A DNA stretch of 64,000 nucleotides from Microbacterium sulfonylureivorans (GTDB lineage Bacteria > Actinomycetota > Actinomycetes > Actinomycetales > Microbacteriaceae). The notes under the pieces are model-generated. The model did no database searches, was not told the DNA's origin, and was given only the letters and a program-made list of their open reading frames with translations. The DNA lies in NCBI RefSeq assembly GCF_003999995.1, contig NZ_RJAD01000002.1, positions 496,001 to 560,000 of the forward strand, given 5' to 3'. Both the position numbers and the translations under genes were made by a program. Shown here piece by piece: positions 39,099-48,843 of the stretch (positions are counted from its first letter, which is position 1; each line of letters starts with the position of its first letter).

Positions 39099-39955
39099 AC
39101 TCGTTCGGGGCGCGCGTGCGCGCCGCGCTGGACGCCCACGGCTCGCTCTGCGTCGGGATCGATCCGCACGAGCATCTCCTGACAGAGTGGGAGCTGGATG
39201 CCTCGGCCGCCGGCGTCCGCGAGTTCGGACTGCGCGTCGTCGAGGCCGCTGCCGGGCGCGTCGGCGTCGTCAAGCCGCAGGTGGCGTTCTTCGAACGCTT
39301 CGGCTCGGCCGGCTTCGCCGCCCTCGAGGTCGTACTCGCCGCCGCACGCGACGCGGGCCTGCTCGTCATCGCCGATGCCAAGCGGGGCGACATCGGCTCG
39401 ACCATGGACGGCTATGCGGGGGCGTGGCTCACGCCCGGGTCTCCGCTCGAGGCCGACGCCGTCACCCTCAGCCCGTACCTCGGCGCAGATTCCCTGCGGG
39501 CGACGCTCACGACGGCGATCCGGCACGGCAAGGGCGCCTTCGTGCTCGCCGCGACCAGCAACCCCGAGGCATTCTCCGTCCAGACCGCGCAGGTCGTCGA
39601 CGTCGAGGCCGCCGACGGACAGACCGTCGCCGCCCGCGTCGCGCGCGACATCGGGTGGATCAACGGATCCTCCGCATTCGGGGGAGAGCTCGGTCCCGTC
39701 GGCCTCGTCGTCGGCGCCACCGTCGACCGCGCCGCCTTCGGACTCACCGACGAGGCGCTTCGCGGCGCACCGATCCTCGCCCCCGGCTTCGGCGCCCAGG
39801 GCGCCGAGCCCGCCGACCTCGGCGCGCTGTTCGGCGCCATCGCGCCGAACGTCATCGCGTCCGAGAGCCGCAGCATCCTCTCCGCCGGCCCCGACCGCAT
39901 CGCGGCCCGCATCGAGGAGCGCTCCGCGCTGTACCGGGAGGCCGCACGTGGCTGA
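39095..39955 (+). CDS. pyrF: Orotidine 5'-phosphate decarboxylase, type 2
   Basis: PyrF decarboxylates OMP to UMP. The 286-residue length and [18 protein letters not shown] catalytic segment (Asp-Lys-Asp) mark the longer type 2 family used by actinobacteria. Other motifs include [23 protein letters not shown] and [18 protein letters not shown] 39095 overlaps carB; its TGA overlaps the gmk GTG by eight bases, so the operon continues into gmk. Confidence 0.96.
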
Positions 39956-40913
39956 CTCACGCACGATCGACGACGACGCGGCGGCCGCCACGCCCGCCGG
40001 TTCGCCGGAATCGACCTCCGCCCCGGTGATGCGACCGCCCGACGTCGACCGAGCAGCGGCGTCGCGTCGCGCGGTCGCGGCACGCCGTGAGCGCGCCGCG
40101 CTCAAGAAGGACGTCGCGATGCGCGTCATCACGCCGCAGGAGCTCCTCCGGCGGGCCCTCGCCCAGCCGGAGGCGCCGGCCGGGGCGATGCGCGTGACCG
40201 AGTTCCTCACCGCCATCCCGGCGATCGGCGAGGGAAAGCGCGACCGCATCCTCAAGGACCTCGAGATCTCTCCGGTGAAGCGCCTGGGCGGACTCGGGAC
40301 GCGCCAGCGCGAGGCGCTCCGTCGATTCCTCGACGAACGCTGGCCCGAGATGGCACCTCGCGGCGGGCGCAGCCGGCTCGTCGTGCTCGCCGGTCCGACG
40401 GCGGTCGGCAAGGGTACGGTGGCGGCCCACATCAAGGAGCACCACCCCGAGATCCACCTGTCGGTGTCCGCGACCACGCGGGCGCCTCGACCGGGCGAGA
40501 TCGACGGTGAGCACTACTACTTCGTCGACGACGCCGAGTTCGACCGCCTCATCGCCGCGGGCGAACTCCTCGAGCATGCGACCGTGCACAACGCGCACCG
40601 CTACGGCACGCCGCGCGCGCCGATCGAGCGCGTGCTGGCCGACGGGCGCACCGCGCTGCTCGAGATCGATCTGCAGGGCGCCCGGCAGGTACGGGCGGCC
40701 GATCCCGCGGCGACTCTGGTGTTCCTCCTCCCGCCGAGCTGGGACGAACTCGTCCAGCGGCTCGTCGGCCGCGGCACCGAGGGCGATGAGGAGCGCGCCC
40801 GGCGCCTGCGCACGGCGAAGACCGAACTCGCCTCGCAGGGCGAGTTCGACTTCCGGGTCGTGAACGACGACGTCGCCCGCGCCGCGGGCGAGGTGGCACG
40901 CCTTGCGCGCTGA
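39948..40913 (+). CDS. gmk: mIHF-guanylate kinase fusion protein
   Basis: The 321-residue protein joins two units normally encoded separately. Residues about 33-130 match actinobacterial integration host factor (mIHF): AAASRRAVAARRERAALK, then the helix-two-turn-helix DLEISPVKRLGGLGTRQREAL, close to M. tuberculosis mIHF. Residues 142-321 are guanylate kinase, which phosphorylates GMP, with P-loop GPTAVGKGT (149-157), RAPRPGEIDGEHYYF and EIDLQGARQV. GTG 39948 has GGGAGG upstream and includes the whole mIHF part. In other actinobacteria mihF is the gene directly before gmk, so this looks like fusion of neighbours. I did not see a stop codon between them. Confidence 0.93.
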   Translation: MADSRTIDDDAAAATPAGSPESTSAPVMRPPDVDRAAASRRAVAARRERAALKKDVAMRVITPQELLRRALAQPEAPAGAMRVTEFLTAIPAIGEGKRDRILKDLEISPVKRLGGLGTRQREALRRFLDERWPEMAPRGGRSRLVVLAGPTAVGKGTVAAHIKEHHPEIHLSVSATTRAPRPGEIDGEHYYFVDDAEFDRLIAAGELLEHATVHNAHRYGTPRAPIERVLADGRTALLEIDLQGARQVRAADPAATLVFLLPPSWDELVQRLVGRGTEGDEERARRLRTAKTELASQGEFDFRVVNDDVARAAGEVARLAR

Positions 40914-40929
40914 TCCGCGGCCGCTGGCG

Positions 40930-40935
40930 TAGAAT
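40930..40935 (+). promoter_or_regulatory. -10 box of rpoZ
   Basis: TAGAAT, six bases, then ATG 40942, in frame with rpoZ. The main rpoZ start at 41005 would then have a 63-base leader. Confidence 0.55.
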
Positions 40936-41004
40936 GGTGGGATGCCTCGGTACGTCCGAGGCCCGCAGACCTCTCCACCCGTCATCCGATCCAGGAGGAT
41001 TCCC

Positions 41005-41259
41005 ATGGCCGGAACGAACCAGGGCATCATCGAGCCCCCCATCGACAGCCTTCTCGAGAAGGTCGACTCGAAGTACCAGCTGGTGATCTTCGCCTCCAAG
41101 CGCGCGCGGCAGATCAACGACTACTACTCCGACCTGCACGAGGGCAACCTCTTCGACAACGTCGGTCCGCTCGTCGACTCGACGGTCGAGGACAAGCCGC
41201 TGACGATCGCGATGCACGAGATCCACGAGGACAAGCTCCGCCTTCGTCCCATCGAGTAA
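41005..41259 (+). CDS. rpoZ: RNA polymerase omega subunit
   Basis: Omega stabilises the beta' subunit of RNA polymerase and binds (p)ppGpp in some bacteria. The 84 residues include [27 protein letters not shown], the family core, and the [21 protein letters not shown] end typical of actinobacterial omega. ATG 41005 has AGGAGGA and gives the standard N-terminus. ATG 40942 would add 21 residues ([12 protein letters not shown] and so on) and sits at leaderless spacing. The gmk-rpoZ pairing is usual. Confidence 0.95.
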   Translation: MAGTNQGIIEPPIDSLLEKVDSKYQLVIFASKRARQINDYYSDLHEGNLFDNVGPLVDSTVEDKPLTIAMHEIHEDKLRLRPIE

Positions 41260-41275
41260 GACCGTTACGTCCTGA

Positions 41276-41310
41276 TGCCCCCGGGGCGGCTCCGTCCGCC
41301 TTCGGGGGCA
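41276..41310 (+). terminator. Terminator between rpoZ and metK
   Basis: An eight-base outer stem (41276-41283 with 41303-41310) encloses a second stem GGCGG/CCGCC. No T-run follows. It probably ends the pyr-gmk-rpoZ transcript. Confidence 0.75.
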
Positions 41311-41345
41311 TACTGGTGCCTGCACTCTTTCGAACTGGAGCATCG

Positions 41346-42539
<1,194 letters not shown>

Positions 42540-42615
42540 CCCGGAGCCGCGCCTCCCGGGCAGGCGCCCCGCACGTCCCAGGAGACGAGTGCGCCGGACG
42601 CGGCAGAGGCGCGGC

Positions 42616-44592
42616 ATGACCGAGCGGCGGGTCGCCCGTGTGCTGATCGACTCTCCGCTTCCGCAGCTGGACCGCCTGTTCGACTACGCGATCCCCGAGC
42701 ACCTGTCCGACGCCGCCGCTCCCGGCGTGCGCGTCCGTGTGCCGCTGCGCACCGCGGGCCGCATGGTCGACGGCTACCTCGTCGCCGTCGGCGAGCCGGA
42801 TGCCTCCGACCGCCCGCTCTCGGAGCTCGAGTCCGTCGTCTCGCCCATTCCCGTCCTGACGACGGGCCTGTATGCGCTGGCCCGGCGCTGCGCCGACCGC
42901 GCGGCGGGGTCGGCCAGCGACATCCTGCGCCTCGCGATCCCCAAGCGGATGGTGCGCGCCGAGAAGGCCTGGCTCGCGGCCGACGCTCCTCGTACGCCGC
43001 TCGTCGTCGACGAAGCGCGTGAATGGGCCGAGTCCGTGCTGGGCGCGTTCCCGGGCCTCGGGCAGGCGCTGGACGGCGCGGAGCGTCTCGCCCTCGATGC
43101 CCCGCCTGCGCCCGGTCTGCTCAACGACGGTTCAGCGGTCGGGTCGTGGGCGATGCTCCTCGCGGCGGCGGCGGTACGCACGCTGTCTCTCGGGCGGAGC
43201 GCGATCCTGGTCGTCCCCGACCATCGCGACCGCGCACAGCTCGAAGCCGTGCTCGCGCAGTACGTCGTCGCCGAAGCCGTCGTGCGCGACGACGCCAAGC
43301 AGAGCTCGCCGCTGCGATACTCCGCCTTCCTCCGCACCCTCGCCGACGCTCCTTGCATCGTGATCGGCAACCGCTCGGCCGTGTACTCGCCTGTGCACCG
43401 GCTCGGGCTGGTCGCGCTGTGGGACGACGGCGACCCGTTGCTCTCGGAGCCGTTGAGTCCGGGGGTGCACGCGCGCGACGCCGCCCTGCTCCGGCAGGAG
43501 CTCGACGGCGGAGCGCTCGTGTTCGCAGGGCACACCCGCACCACCGATGTGGAGCGTCTCGTCGCCGTCGGCTGGGTGCGCGATCTGCCGGCGAGCCGCC
43601 GTACGAGCCCCCGCGTGGTGCTCAGCGCGACGCGCGAGGGAGAGTCTCGCGGGTCGCGCGTGCCGTCGGCAGCGTTCGCCGCGGCCCGCGAGGCCCTCGC
43701 GCACGGACCCGTGCTGGTGCAGGTGTCCCGGCCGGGGTACGCCCCGGTGCTCGTCTGCGCGGAGTGCCGGCATCCGGCCCGCTGCGCCCACTGCGGCGGC
43801 CCACTGCACGCGGCGCGGCAGGGCGCGGTGCCGTCGTGCAGCTGGTGCGGCCGGACCGCGACAGGATGGACCTGCCCGGACTGCTCGTCCACCCGGGTGC
43901 GCATGGCGTCGTCGGGCAGCGAGCGCACCGCCGACGAGCTGGGCCGCGCGTTCCCGGGCGTGCGGGTCATCGTCGCCGACGGCGACCACCCCGTGACGCA
44001 CGTCGACGCCCGTCCCGCCCTGGTCGTCGCCACGCGCGGCGCCGAGCCGCTCGCCGCGGGCGGGTACCGGGCGGTCGTCCTCCTGGACGGAGATCGGATG
44101 CTGCTGGCCGACGATCTGCGAATCGGCGAGTCCTGCCTGCGATGGTGGTCGAACGCCGCCGCCCTGGCCGCTCCCGGGGCGCCCGTCCACCTCGTCGGGG
44201 TCGCCGGACCGGTCGCCCGTGCTCTTGCGACGTGGACGCAGGCCGCCTACGCCCGCGCGGAGCTCGCCGACCGTGCACCGCTGCGCATGCCGCCGACCGT
44301 GCGCGTCGCCTCCATCGACGGCGCCCGTCCGGCCGTCGACTCCGCTCTCGCGGCTCTGCGTGCCGCCGTTCCCGAGCTCGACGCCGAATCCGTCCTCGGC
44401 CCGCTTCCGCACGACGAGTCCGTGCGCGCACTCGTCCGGTTCGACTACGCCCTCGGCGCCCGCGTCGCCGAGAGTCTGCGGGCATCGGTCGTGAGCCGGG
44501 CGATCACCTCGCGGCGGCCCGCGAAGGGGCGCGCACCCACCGCCCGCAATACACTCAGAGTTCGGGTCGATGTGCCCGATCTCGACCTGTGA
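42616..44592 (+). CDS. priA: Primosomal protein PriA, helicase-inactive actinobacterial form
   Basis: PriA restarts collapsed replication forks. The 658-residue protein keeps the 3'-DNA-binding start (RVARVLIDSPLPQLDRLFDY) and the zinc-binding cysteines (CAECRHPARCAHC, then CSWCGRTATGWTCPDC). It has no Walker A motif (no GxGKT anywhere), and the Walker B place reads LWDDGD. This matches the actinobacterial PriA annotated in databases as probably lacking helicase activity. So it is probably a structural primosome factor rather than a pseudogene; the frame is intact. ATG 42616 has AGAGG upstream; GTG 42589 is an alternative. Confidence 0.9.
   Translation: MTERRVARVLIDSPLPQLDRLFDYAIPEHLSDAAAPGVRVRVPLRTAGRMVDGYLVAVGEPDASDRPLSELESVVSPIPVLTTGLYALARRCADRAAGSASDILRLAIPKRMVRAEKAWLAADAPRTPLVVDEAREWAESVLGAFPGLGQALDGAERLALDAPPAPGLLNDGSAVGSWAMLLAAAAVRTLSLGRSAILVVPDHRDRAQLEAVLAQYVVAEAVVRDDAKQSSPLRYSAFLRTLADAPCIVIGNRSAVYSPVHRLGLVALWDDGDPLLSEPLSPGVHARDAALLRQELDGGALVFAGHTRTTDVERLVAVGWVRDLPASRRTSPRVVLSATREGESRGSRVPSAAFAAAREALAHGPVLVQVSRPGYAPVLVCAECRHPARCAHCGGPLHAARQGAVPSCSWCGRTATGWTCPDCSSTRVRMASSGSERTADELGRAFPGVRVIVADGDHPVTHVDARPALVVATRGAEPLAAGGYRAVVLLDGDRMLLADDLRIGESCLRWWSNAAALAAPGAPVHLVGVAGPVARALATWTQAAYARAELADRAPLRMPPTVRVASIDGARPAVDSALAALRAAVPELDAESVLGPLPHDESVRALVRFDYALGARVAESLRASVVSRAITSRRPAKGRAPTARNTLRVRVDVPDLDL
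44550..44555 (+). promoter_or_regulatory. Possible -10 box of fmt inside priA
   Basis: TACACT in the end of priA, 45 bases before the fmt ATG. It is one of few TANNNT boxes near a gene start in the coding region. Confidence 0.3.
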
Positions 44593-44600
44593 GGAACCCC

Positions 44601-45524
44601 ATGCGTCTCGTCTTCGCCGGAACCCCCGAACCGGCGGTGCCATCGCTGCGGCGGCTCGCGGCATCCGATCACGACATCGCGGCAGTCGTCACGCGCCACG
44701 ACGCGCCTCTCGGGCGCAAGCGCGTGCTCACGCCGTCTCCCGTTGCTGCGGCGGCCGACGAGCTCGGGCTCCATGCCCTCCGCGCGGATCGCCTAGACGC
44801 GGACGCCACCGAGCGGATCGCGGCCCTGCGACCCGACCTGGGGGTGATCGTCGCCTACGGCGGACTGGTTCGCGAGCCCCTGCTGTCGACACCCGCGCAC
44901 GGCTGGATCAACCTGCACTTCTCGCTGCTCCCACGCTGGCGGGGCGCGGCGCCCGTGCAGCACGCACTCATCGCGGGGGATGCCGAGACGGGAGCGAGCG
45001 TCTTCCAGCTCGTCCCCGAACTCGACGCCGGAGCGGTGTTCGCCGAACGTCCTCACCCGATCCCCGACGGTGCGACGGCCGGAGAGCTCCTCGCGGAGCT
45101 TGCGGAGACCGGAGCCGACCTGCTGCTCGACGTGATCGACGCGATCGCCGCGGGCACCGCCGTCGCCCGCCCGCAGTCAGGGGAGGGAACGTACGCGCCG
45201 AAGCTCGGAGACGCCGACGGCGCCGTGCGATGGAGCGAATCGGCCGACGCCGTGCTCGGACGGATCCGGGGCGTGACACCCGAGCCCGGCGCCCACACCA
45301 CGATCGACGGCGCCCGCCTCAAGGTCCTCGCGGTGCGCCGCGCCGAACCCGGCATGCCCGCCCTCGCTCCGGGCGCGATGTCCCTTCATGGGCGTGACGT
45401 CCTCGTCGGCACGGCCACCGACCCCGTCGTCGTCGAGACGGTGCAGCCGGCCGGCAAGGGCGCGATGCGCGCCTCCGACTGGTGGCGCGGACTGCGCACC
45501 ACCGACCCGAAGGCGGGTTCGTGA
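44601..45524 (+). CDS. fmt: Methionyl-tRNA formyltransferase
   Basis: Fmt formylates initiator Met-tRNA. The 307 residues have RLVFAGTPEPAVPSL, then NLHFSLLPRWRGAAPVQHALIAGD with catalytic Asn and His, GEGTYAPKLGDAD linker and a C-terminal OB domain. ATG 44601 has GAGGAA upstream. The peptide deformylase gene (def), often just before fmt, is absent from this interval. Its stop overlaps the rsmB GTG by four bases. Confidence 0.96.
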   Translation: MRLVFAGTPEPAVPSLRRLAASDHDIAAVVTRHDAPLGRKRVLTPSPVAAAADELGLHALRADRLDADATERIAALRPDLGVIVAYGGLVREPLLSTPAHGWINLHFSLLPRWRGAAPVQHALIAGDAETGASVFQLVPELDAGAVFAERPHPIPDGATAGELLAELAETGADLLLDVIDAIAAGTAVARPQSGEGTYAPKLGDADGAVRWSESADAVLGRIRGVTPEPGAHTTIDGARLKVLAVRRAEPGMPALAPGAMSLHGRDVLVGTATDPVVVETVQPAGKGAMRASDWWRGLRTTDPKAGS

Positions 45525-46891
45525 GCACCGTCGCCGGAGCCCGTCAGGTCGCGTACGACACGATCCGAGCCGTCCACGAGTCCGACGCGTACGCCAACCT
45601 CCTGCTGCCCACCTCGATCGGCCGGGCCGGGCTGTCGACCTCCGACGCAGCGCTGGCGACCGAGCTCACGTACGGCACCCTGCGTCGCCAGGGCACGTAC
45701 GACGCCGTCATCTCGATCGCGGCGGATCGCGGCATCCCCGAGATCGATCCCGCCGTGCTCGACGCGCTCCGCCTCGGCGTCCACCAGCTGCTGTCGACCC
45801 GCGTCGCGTCCCACGCCGCGGTGAACGAATCCGTCGAGCTGGCGCGCTCCGCGGGCGGGAGAGGAGCCGCGGGCTTCTCGAACGCCGTCCTCCGGCGCGT
45901 GTCGCGCGACACGCCCGGCGACTGGATGACGCGCATCGCGGAGAATGCACGCTCCGACGACGAGAAGCTCGGCCTCCTGTTCTCCCACCCGGTCTGGATC
46001 GTCCGCGCGTTCCGTCGCGCTCTGGCCGCCGAAGGACGCGCCGACGAGCTGGAAGCGCTCCTCACCGCCGACAACGCCGCCCCTCGCGTGACGATGGTCG
46101 CGCTTCCCGGCCTCGCCGATGTGCCCGAGGACTCGCGTGCGACGCCGTTCTCGCCGGTCGGATTCCGCCTGGGCGGGGGCGATCCCGAATCGGTCATCCG
46201 CGAGTCCGACGGGCGCGTGCGGGTGCAGGACGAGGGCTCGCAGCTCGCCGCCCTCGCGCTCACCCGCGCGCTTCCGGTGCGCCCGGGGGAGCGCTGGCTC
46301 GACCTGTGCGCCGGGCCGGGCGGCAAGACCGCCCTGCTCGCGGCCGAGGCGCTCGCCCACGGGGCCGCCCTCGAGGCGAACGAGATCTCGCCGTCGCGCG
46401 CGGGCCTGGTGCGCCGCGCACTCGAAGGCGTGCCGCTCGACGTCCCGGTCTCGGAGCAGGACGGACGCACGCGGGCCGCCGAGGCGCCCGGCACCTACGA
46501 CCGGATCCTCGTGGACGCGCCGTGCACCGGGCTCGGTGCGCTCCGCCGTCGTCCGGAGGCCCGCTGGCGGAAGGCGCCCGGCGACGTGCCCGAGCTGACC
46601 GAACTCCAGCGCGAGCTTCTCCACGCGGCCGTCGTCGCGCTCAAGCCCGGTGGCGTGGTCGCGTACGTCACCTGCTCGCCGCATCTCGCAGAGACCTCAG
46701 GTGTGGTCGCCGACGTGCGCCGAGAGTGGGGCGCGGCTCTCGAGGAGCTGTCCGCGCGCGATGTGGTGACCGCGATCTCGGATGCCGATCCCGGCCTGTC
46801 ACCGCAGGCCGACGGCTCAGGGCGCGCTCAGCTCTGGCCGCACCGGCACAACACCGACGCGATGTCGATCACGCTCCTGCGGCGGGTCTGA
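45521..46891 (+). CDS. rsmB: 16S rRNA m5C967 methyltransferase RsmB
   Basis: RsmB methylates C967 of 16S rRNA. The 456 residues have an N-terminal NusB-like RNA-binding domain (ARQVAYDTIRAVHESDAYANLLL), the SAM motif LDLCAGPGGKTALLAAEA, catalytic-Cys motifs DAPCTGLGALRRRPEARWR and VTCSPH. Length is a little over the E. coli protein. It converges with glsA, leaving seven bases between the stop codons and no terminator. Confidence 0.93.
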   Translation: MSTVAGARQVAYDTIRAVHESDAYANLLLPTSIGRAGLSTSDAALATELTYGTLRRQGTYDAVISIAADRGIPEIDPAVLDALRLGVHQLLSTRVASHAAVNESVELARSAGGRGAAGFSNAVLRRVSRDTPGDWMTRIAENARSDDEKLGLLFSHPVWIVRAFRRALAAEGRADELEALLTADNAAPRVTMVALPGLADVPEDSRATPFSPVGFRLGGGDPESVIRESDGRVRVQDEGSQLAALALTRALPVRPGERWLDLCAGPGGKTALLAAEALAHGAALEANEISPSRAGLVRRALEGVPLDVPVSEQDGRTRAAEAPGTYDRILVDAPCTGLGALRRRPEARWRKAPGDVPELTELQRELLHAAVVALKPGGVVAYVTCSPHLAETSGVVADVRREWGAALEELSARDVVTAISDADPGLSPQADGSGRAQLWPHRHNTDAMSITLLRRV

Positions 46892-46898
46892 CCGGCGT

Positions 46899-48071
46899 TC
46901 ACTGCTCCAGGCGGAACCCGAGCGGCAGCCCTTCGAACTCCGTCTGCAGCGCGACGAGGGCAGCAGGGTGCATCCGTCCGATCTCGCGCGCATCGAGCGT
47001 GACCGTCGAACCCTCGGGAAGCCCGGTGGCGAGCTCGCGCAGCACGGCGAACACGCGCTCCGTGCCGGCGAAGCCCAGTTCGCCGCTGAGCCGGACGACA
47101 GGACCCGTCTCGCCGGAGTGCACCGAGACCGCGGGCACGGCGACGCTCTCGTGCGGCTCGAGCAGATGCATCCCGAGCCTCTCGGCGAGCTTCTCGACCA
47201 CCGCGACGGCGCGCACGCTGTTGCCGTGACCATCGAGGCGAGGGCTGAACGCCGCGACGCCGAACTGCGACGGCGCGACGGCGAGCAGGCCGCCGCTGAC
47301 GCCGCTCTTCGCCGGGAGTCCGACGCGCAGCAGCCACTCGCCGGAGAAGTCGTACATCCCGCAGCTCGCCATCAGCGAGAGCACGTCGCGGGCGATGTGC
47401 TCGTCGACCACACGCTCCCGGGTGGTCGGGTTGAAGCCGCCGAAGGCGAGCGTCGCGGCCATCTCGGCCAGGTCTCTCACCGTGACGAGCACCGAGCACT
47501 GCCGGAAGTAGGACTCCACGGCGAGATCGACCGGTGCCTCGATCACGTCGTACGACCGCAGCAGGTGCGCGAGCGCGCGGTTGCGGTCGCCGGTCGCGGA
47601 CTCCGAGGCGTACACGGACTCGTCCACGCGGAGCTCACGGCCGGCGAAGCGGGAGAACAGGTCGACGATGCGTTCCGTCCGCTCCGCGATCGAGCCGCCC
47701 GGGACGAGCGCGGTCGTGGCGATCGCCCCGGCGTTGATCATCGGGTTGGCCGGGCGGCCGGTGCCCGCCTCGAGGCTGATCGCGTTGAACGGCTCGCCGC
47801 TGGGCTCGGCGCCGACCCTGGCCATGACCGCCTCGCGGCCGTGCTCGACGAGGGCCAGCGCGAGCACGAACGGCTTCGACATCGACTGGATCGTGAACTC
47901 GTGGTCCGCGTCGCCCGCCGACCACACGCGTCCCCGTGGCCCGACCACGGCGAGGGCGAGTGCCTCGGGATCGACGCCGGCGAGTTCGGGGATGTAGGAC
48001 GCCGGAGCGCCCTCTGCGAGAGGCCTGACCTCTTCGAGCGCGCCGCTGAGCAGCGCCGTGATGGAGTCCAC
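46899..48071 (-). CDS. glsA: Glutaminase A with C-terminal STAS domain
   Basis: GlsA hydrolyses glutamine to glutamate and ammonia using a serine-beta-lactamase-like fold. In 390 residues I see the catalytic Ser63-Met-Ser-Lys66 (QSMSKPFVLALALV), NAISLEAGTGRPANPMINAGAIAT and GVSGGLLAVAPSQFGVAAFSP. Residues about 285-390 form a STAS-like domain (VVRLSGELGFAGTERVF, VTLDAREIGRMHPAALVAL), which could sense a nucleotide or partner. Start GTG 48071 lies six bases after a TATGGT box. It is a minus-strand island in plus-strand genes. Confidence 0.92.
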   Translation of the reverse strand: MDSITALLSGALEEVRPLAEGAPASYIPELAGVDPEALALAVVGPRGRVWSAGDADHEFTIQSMSKPFVLALALVEHGREAVMARVGAEPSGEPFNAISLEAGTGRPANPMINAGAIATTALVPGGSIAERTERIVDLFSRFAGRELRVDESVYASESATGDRNRALAHLLRSYDVIEAPVDLAVESYFRQCSVLVTVRDLAEMAATLAFGGFNPTTRERVVDEHIARDVLSLMASCGMYDFSGEWLLRVGLPAKSGVSGGLLAVAPSQFGVAAFSPRLDGHGNSVRAVAVVEKLAERLGMHLLEPHESVAVPAVSVHSGETGPVVRLSGELGFAGTERVFAVLRELATGLPEGSTVTLDAREIGRMHPAALVALQTEFEGLPLGFRLEQ

Positions 48072-48077
48072 GGCTCG

Positions 48078-48085
48078 ACCATAAT
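48078..48085. promoter_or_regulatory. Overlapping divergent -10 boxes of glsA and rpe
   Basis: On the minus strand TATGGT (48083-48078) stands six bases before glsA GTG 48071. On the plus strand CATAAT (48080-48085) stands seven bases before rpe GTG 48093. The boxes share four bases, so RNA polymerase can hardly open both at once. Confidence 0.5.
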
Positions 48086-48092
48086 GGACCCC

Positions 48093-48785
48093 GTGCCCCT
48101 CCGTGACGAGATCGGCCGCGACGGCGGCATCCGCATCAACCCGAGCATCCTGGCGGCGGACTTCGTCAACATGCAGGCCGAGCTCGCCCGCATCGCGACG
48201 GCGGACTTCGTCCATGTCGACGTGATGGACAACCACTTCGTGCCGAATCTCACGTTCGGGCCGCAGATGGTGGAGCGCGTCCAGGCGACAAGTCCGGTGC
48301 CCCTCGACGTTCACCTCATGATCTCCGACCCCGATCGGTGGGCGCCCGAGTACGCCGAGATCGGTGCGGCGTCGGTCACGTTCCATCTCGAGGCCGCGAC
48401 CGAGCCTCTGGCGCTCGCACGCCGGCTGCGCGCGATCGGCGCCCGTGCCGGCGTCGCCGTGAAGCCCGCGACCCCGATCGAGGGTCTCTTCGACCTGCTC
48501 GACGACTTCGATCAGATCCTCGTCATGACCGTCGAGCCCGGCTTCGGCGGCCAGTCGTTCATGCCCGAGACCATGCCGAAGCTGCGCCGACTCGCCGATG
48601 AGGCGAAGCGGCGCGGGTCGTCGGTGTGGCTTCAGGTCGACGGCGGGATCGGGGAGGCAACGATCGCCCAGGCGGCAGAGGCCGGCGCCGACACCTTCGT
48701 GGCCGGGTCGGCCGTGTTCGGAGCGGCAGACCCGGAAGCGGCGATCGCCGGTCTGCGCGCGTCCGCCGCCCGCCATGCGCACTGA
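48093..48785 (+). CDS. rpe: Ribulose-phosphate 3-epimerase
   Basis: Rpe interconverts ribulose 5-phosphate and xylulose 5-phosphate in the pentose phosphate pathway, which supplies PRPP for His and Trp synthesis. The TIM-barrel protein shows INPSILAADFVNM, HVDVMDNHFVPNLTFGP, HLMI, VEPGFGGQSF and the metal residues in VDGGIGEATI. GTG 48093 is preferred for its leaderless spacing; ATG 48084 gives three more residues but overlaps the -10 box. Confidence 0.95.
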   Translation: MPLRDEIGRDGGIRINPSILAADFVNMQAELARIATADFVHVDVMDNHFVPNLTFGPQMVERVQATSPVPLDVHLMISDPDRWAPEYAEIGAASVTFHLEAATEPLALARRLRAIGARAGVAVKPATPIEGLFDLLDDFDQILVMTVEPGFGGQSFMPETMPKLRRLADEAKRRGSSVWLQVDGGIGEATIAQAAEAGADTFVAGSAVFGAADPEAAIAGLRASAARHAH

Positions 48786-48831
48786 CGCGGTCCGTCGCGT
48801 CACGCGGGGCCGCGGCATCCCGGTCGTTCGC

Positions 48832-48837
48832 TAACCT
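48832..48837 (+). promoter_or_regulatory. -10 box of hisE, leaderless spacing
   Basis: TAACCT, six bases, then GTG 48844. ATG 48841 would be only three bases away, too close for a transcription start. Confidence 0.55.
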
Positions 48838-48843
48838 GGCATG

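Noticed and set aside
41260..41345. SAM riboswitch before metK
   Set aside because: The gap is only about 85 bases and is mostly filled by a terminator hairpin.
42616..44592. priA as a pseudogene
   Set aside because: The frame is intact and the missing helicase motifs are a known property of actinobacterial PriA.
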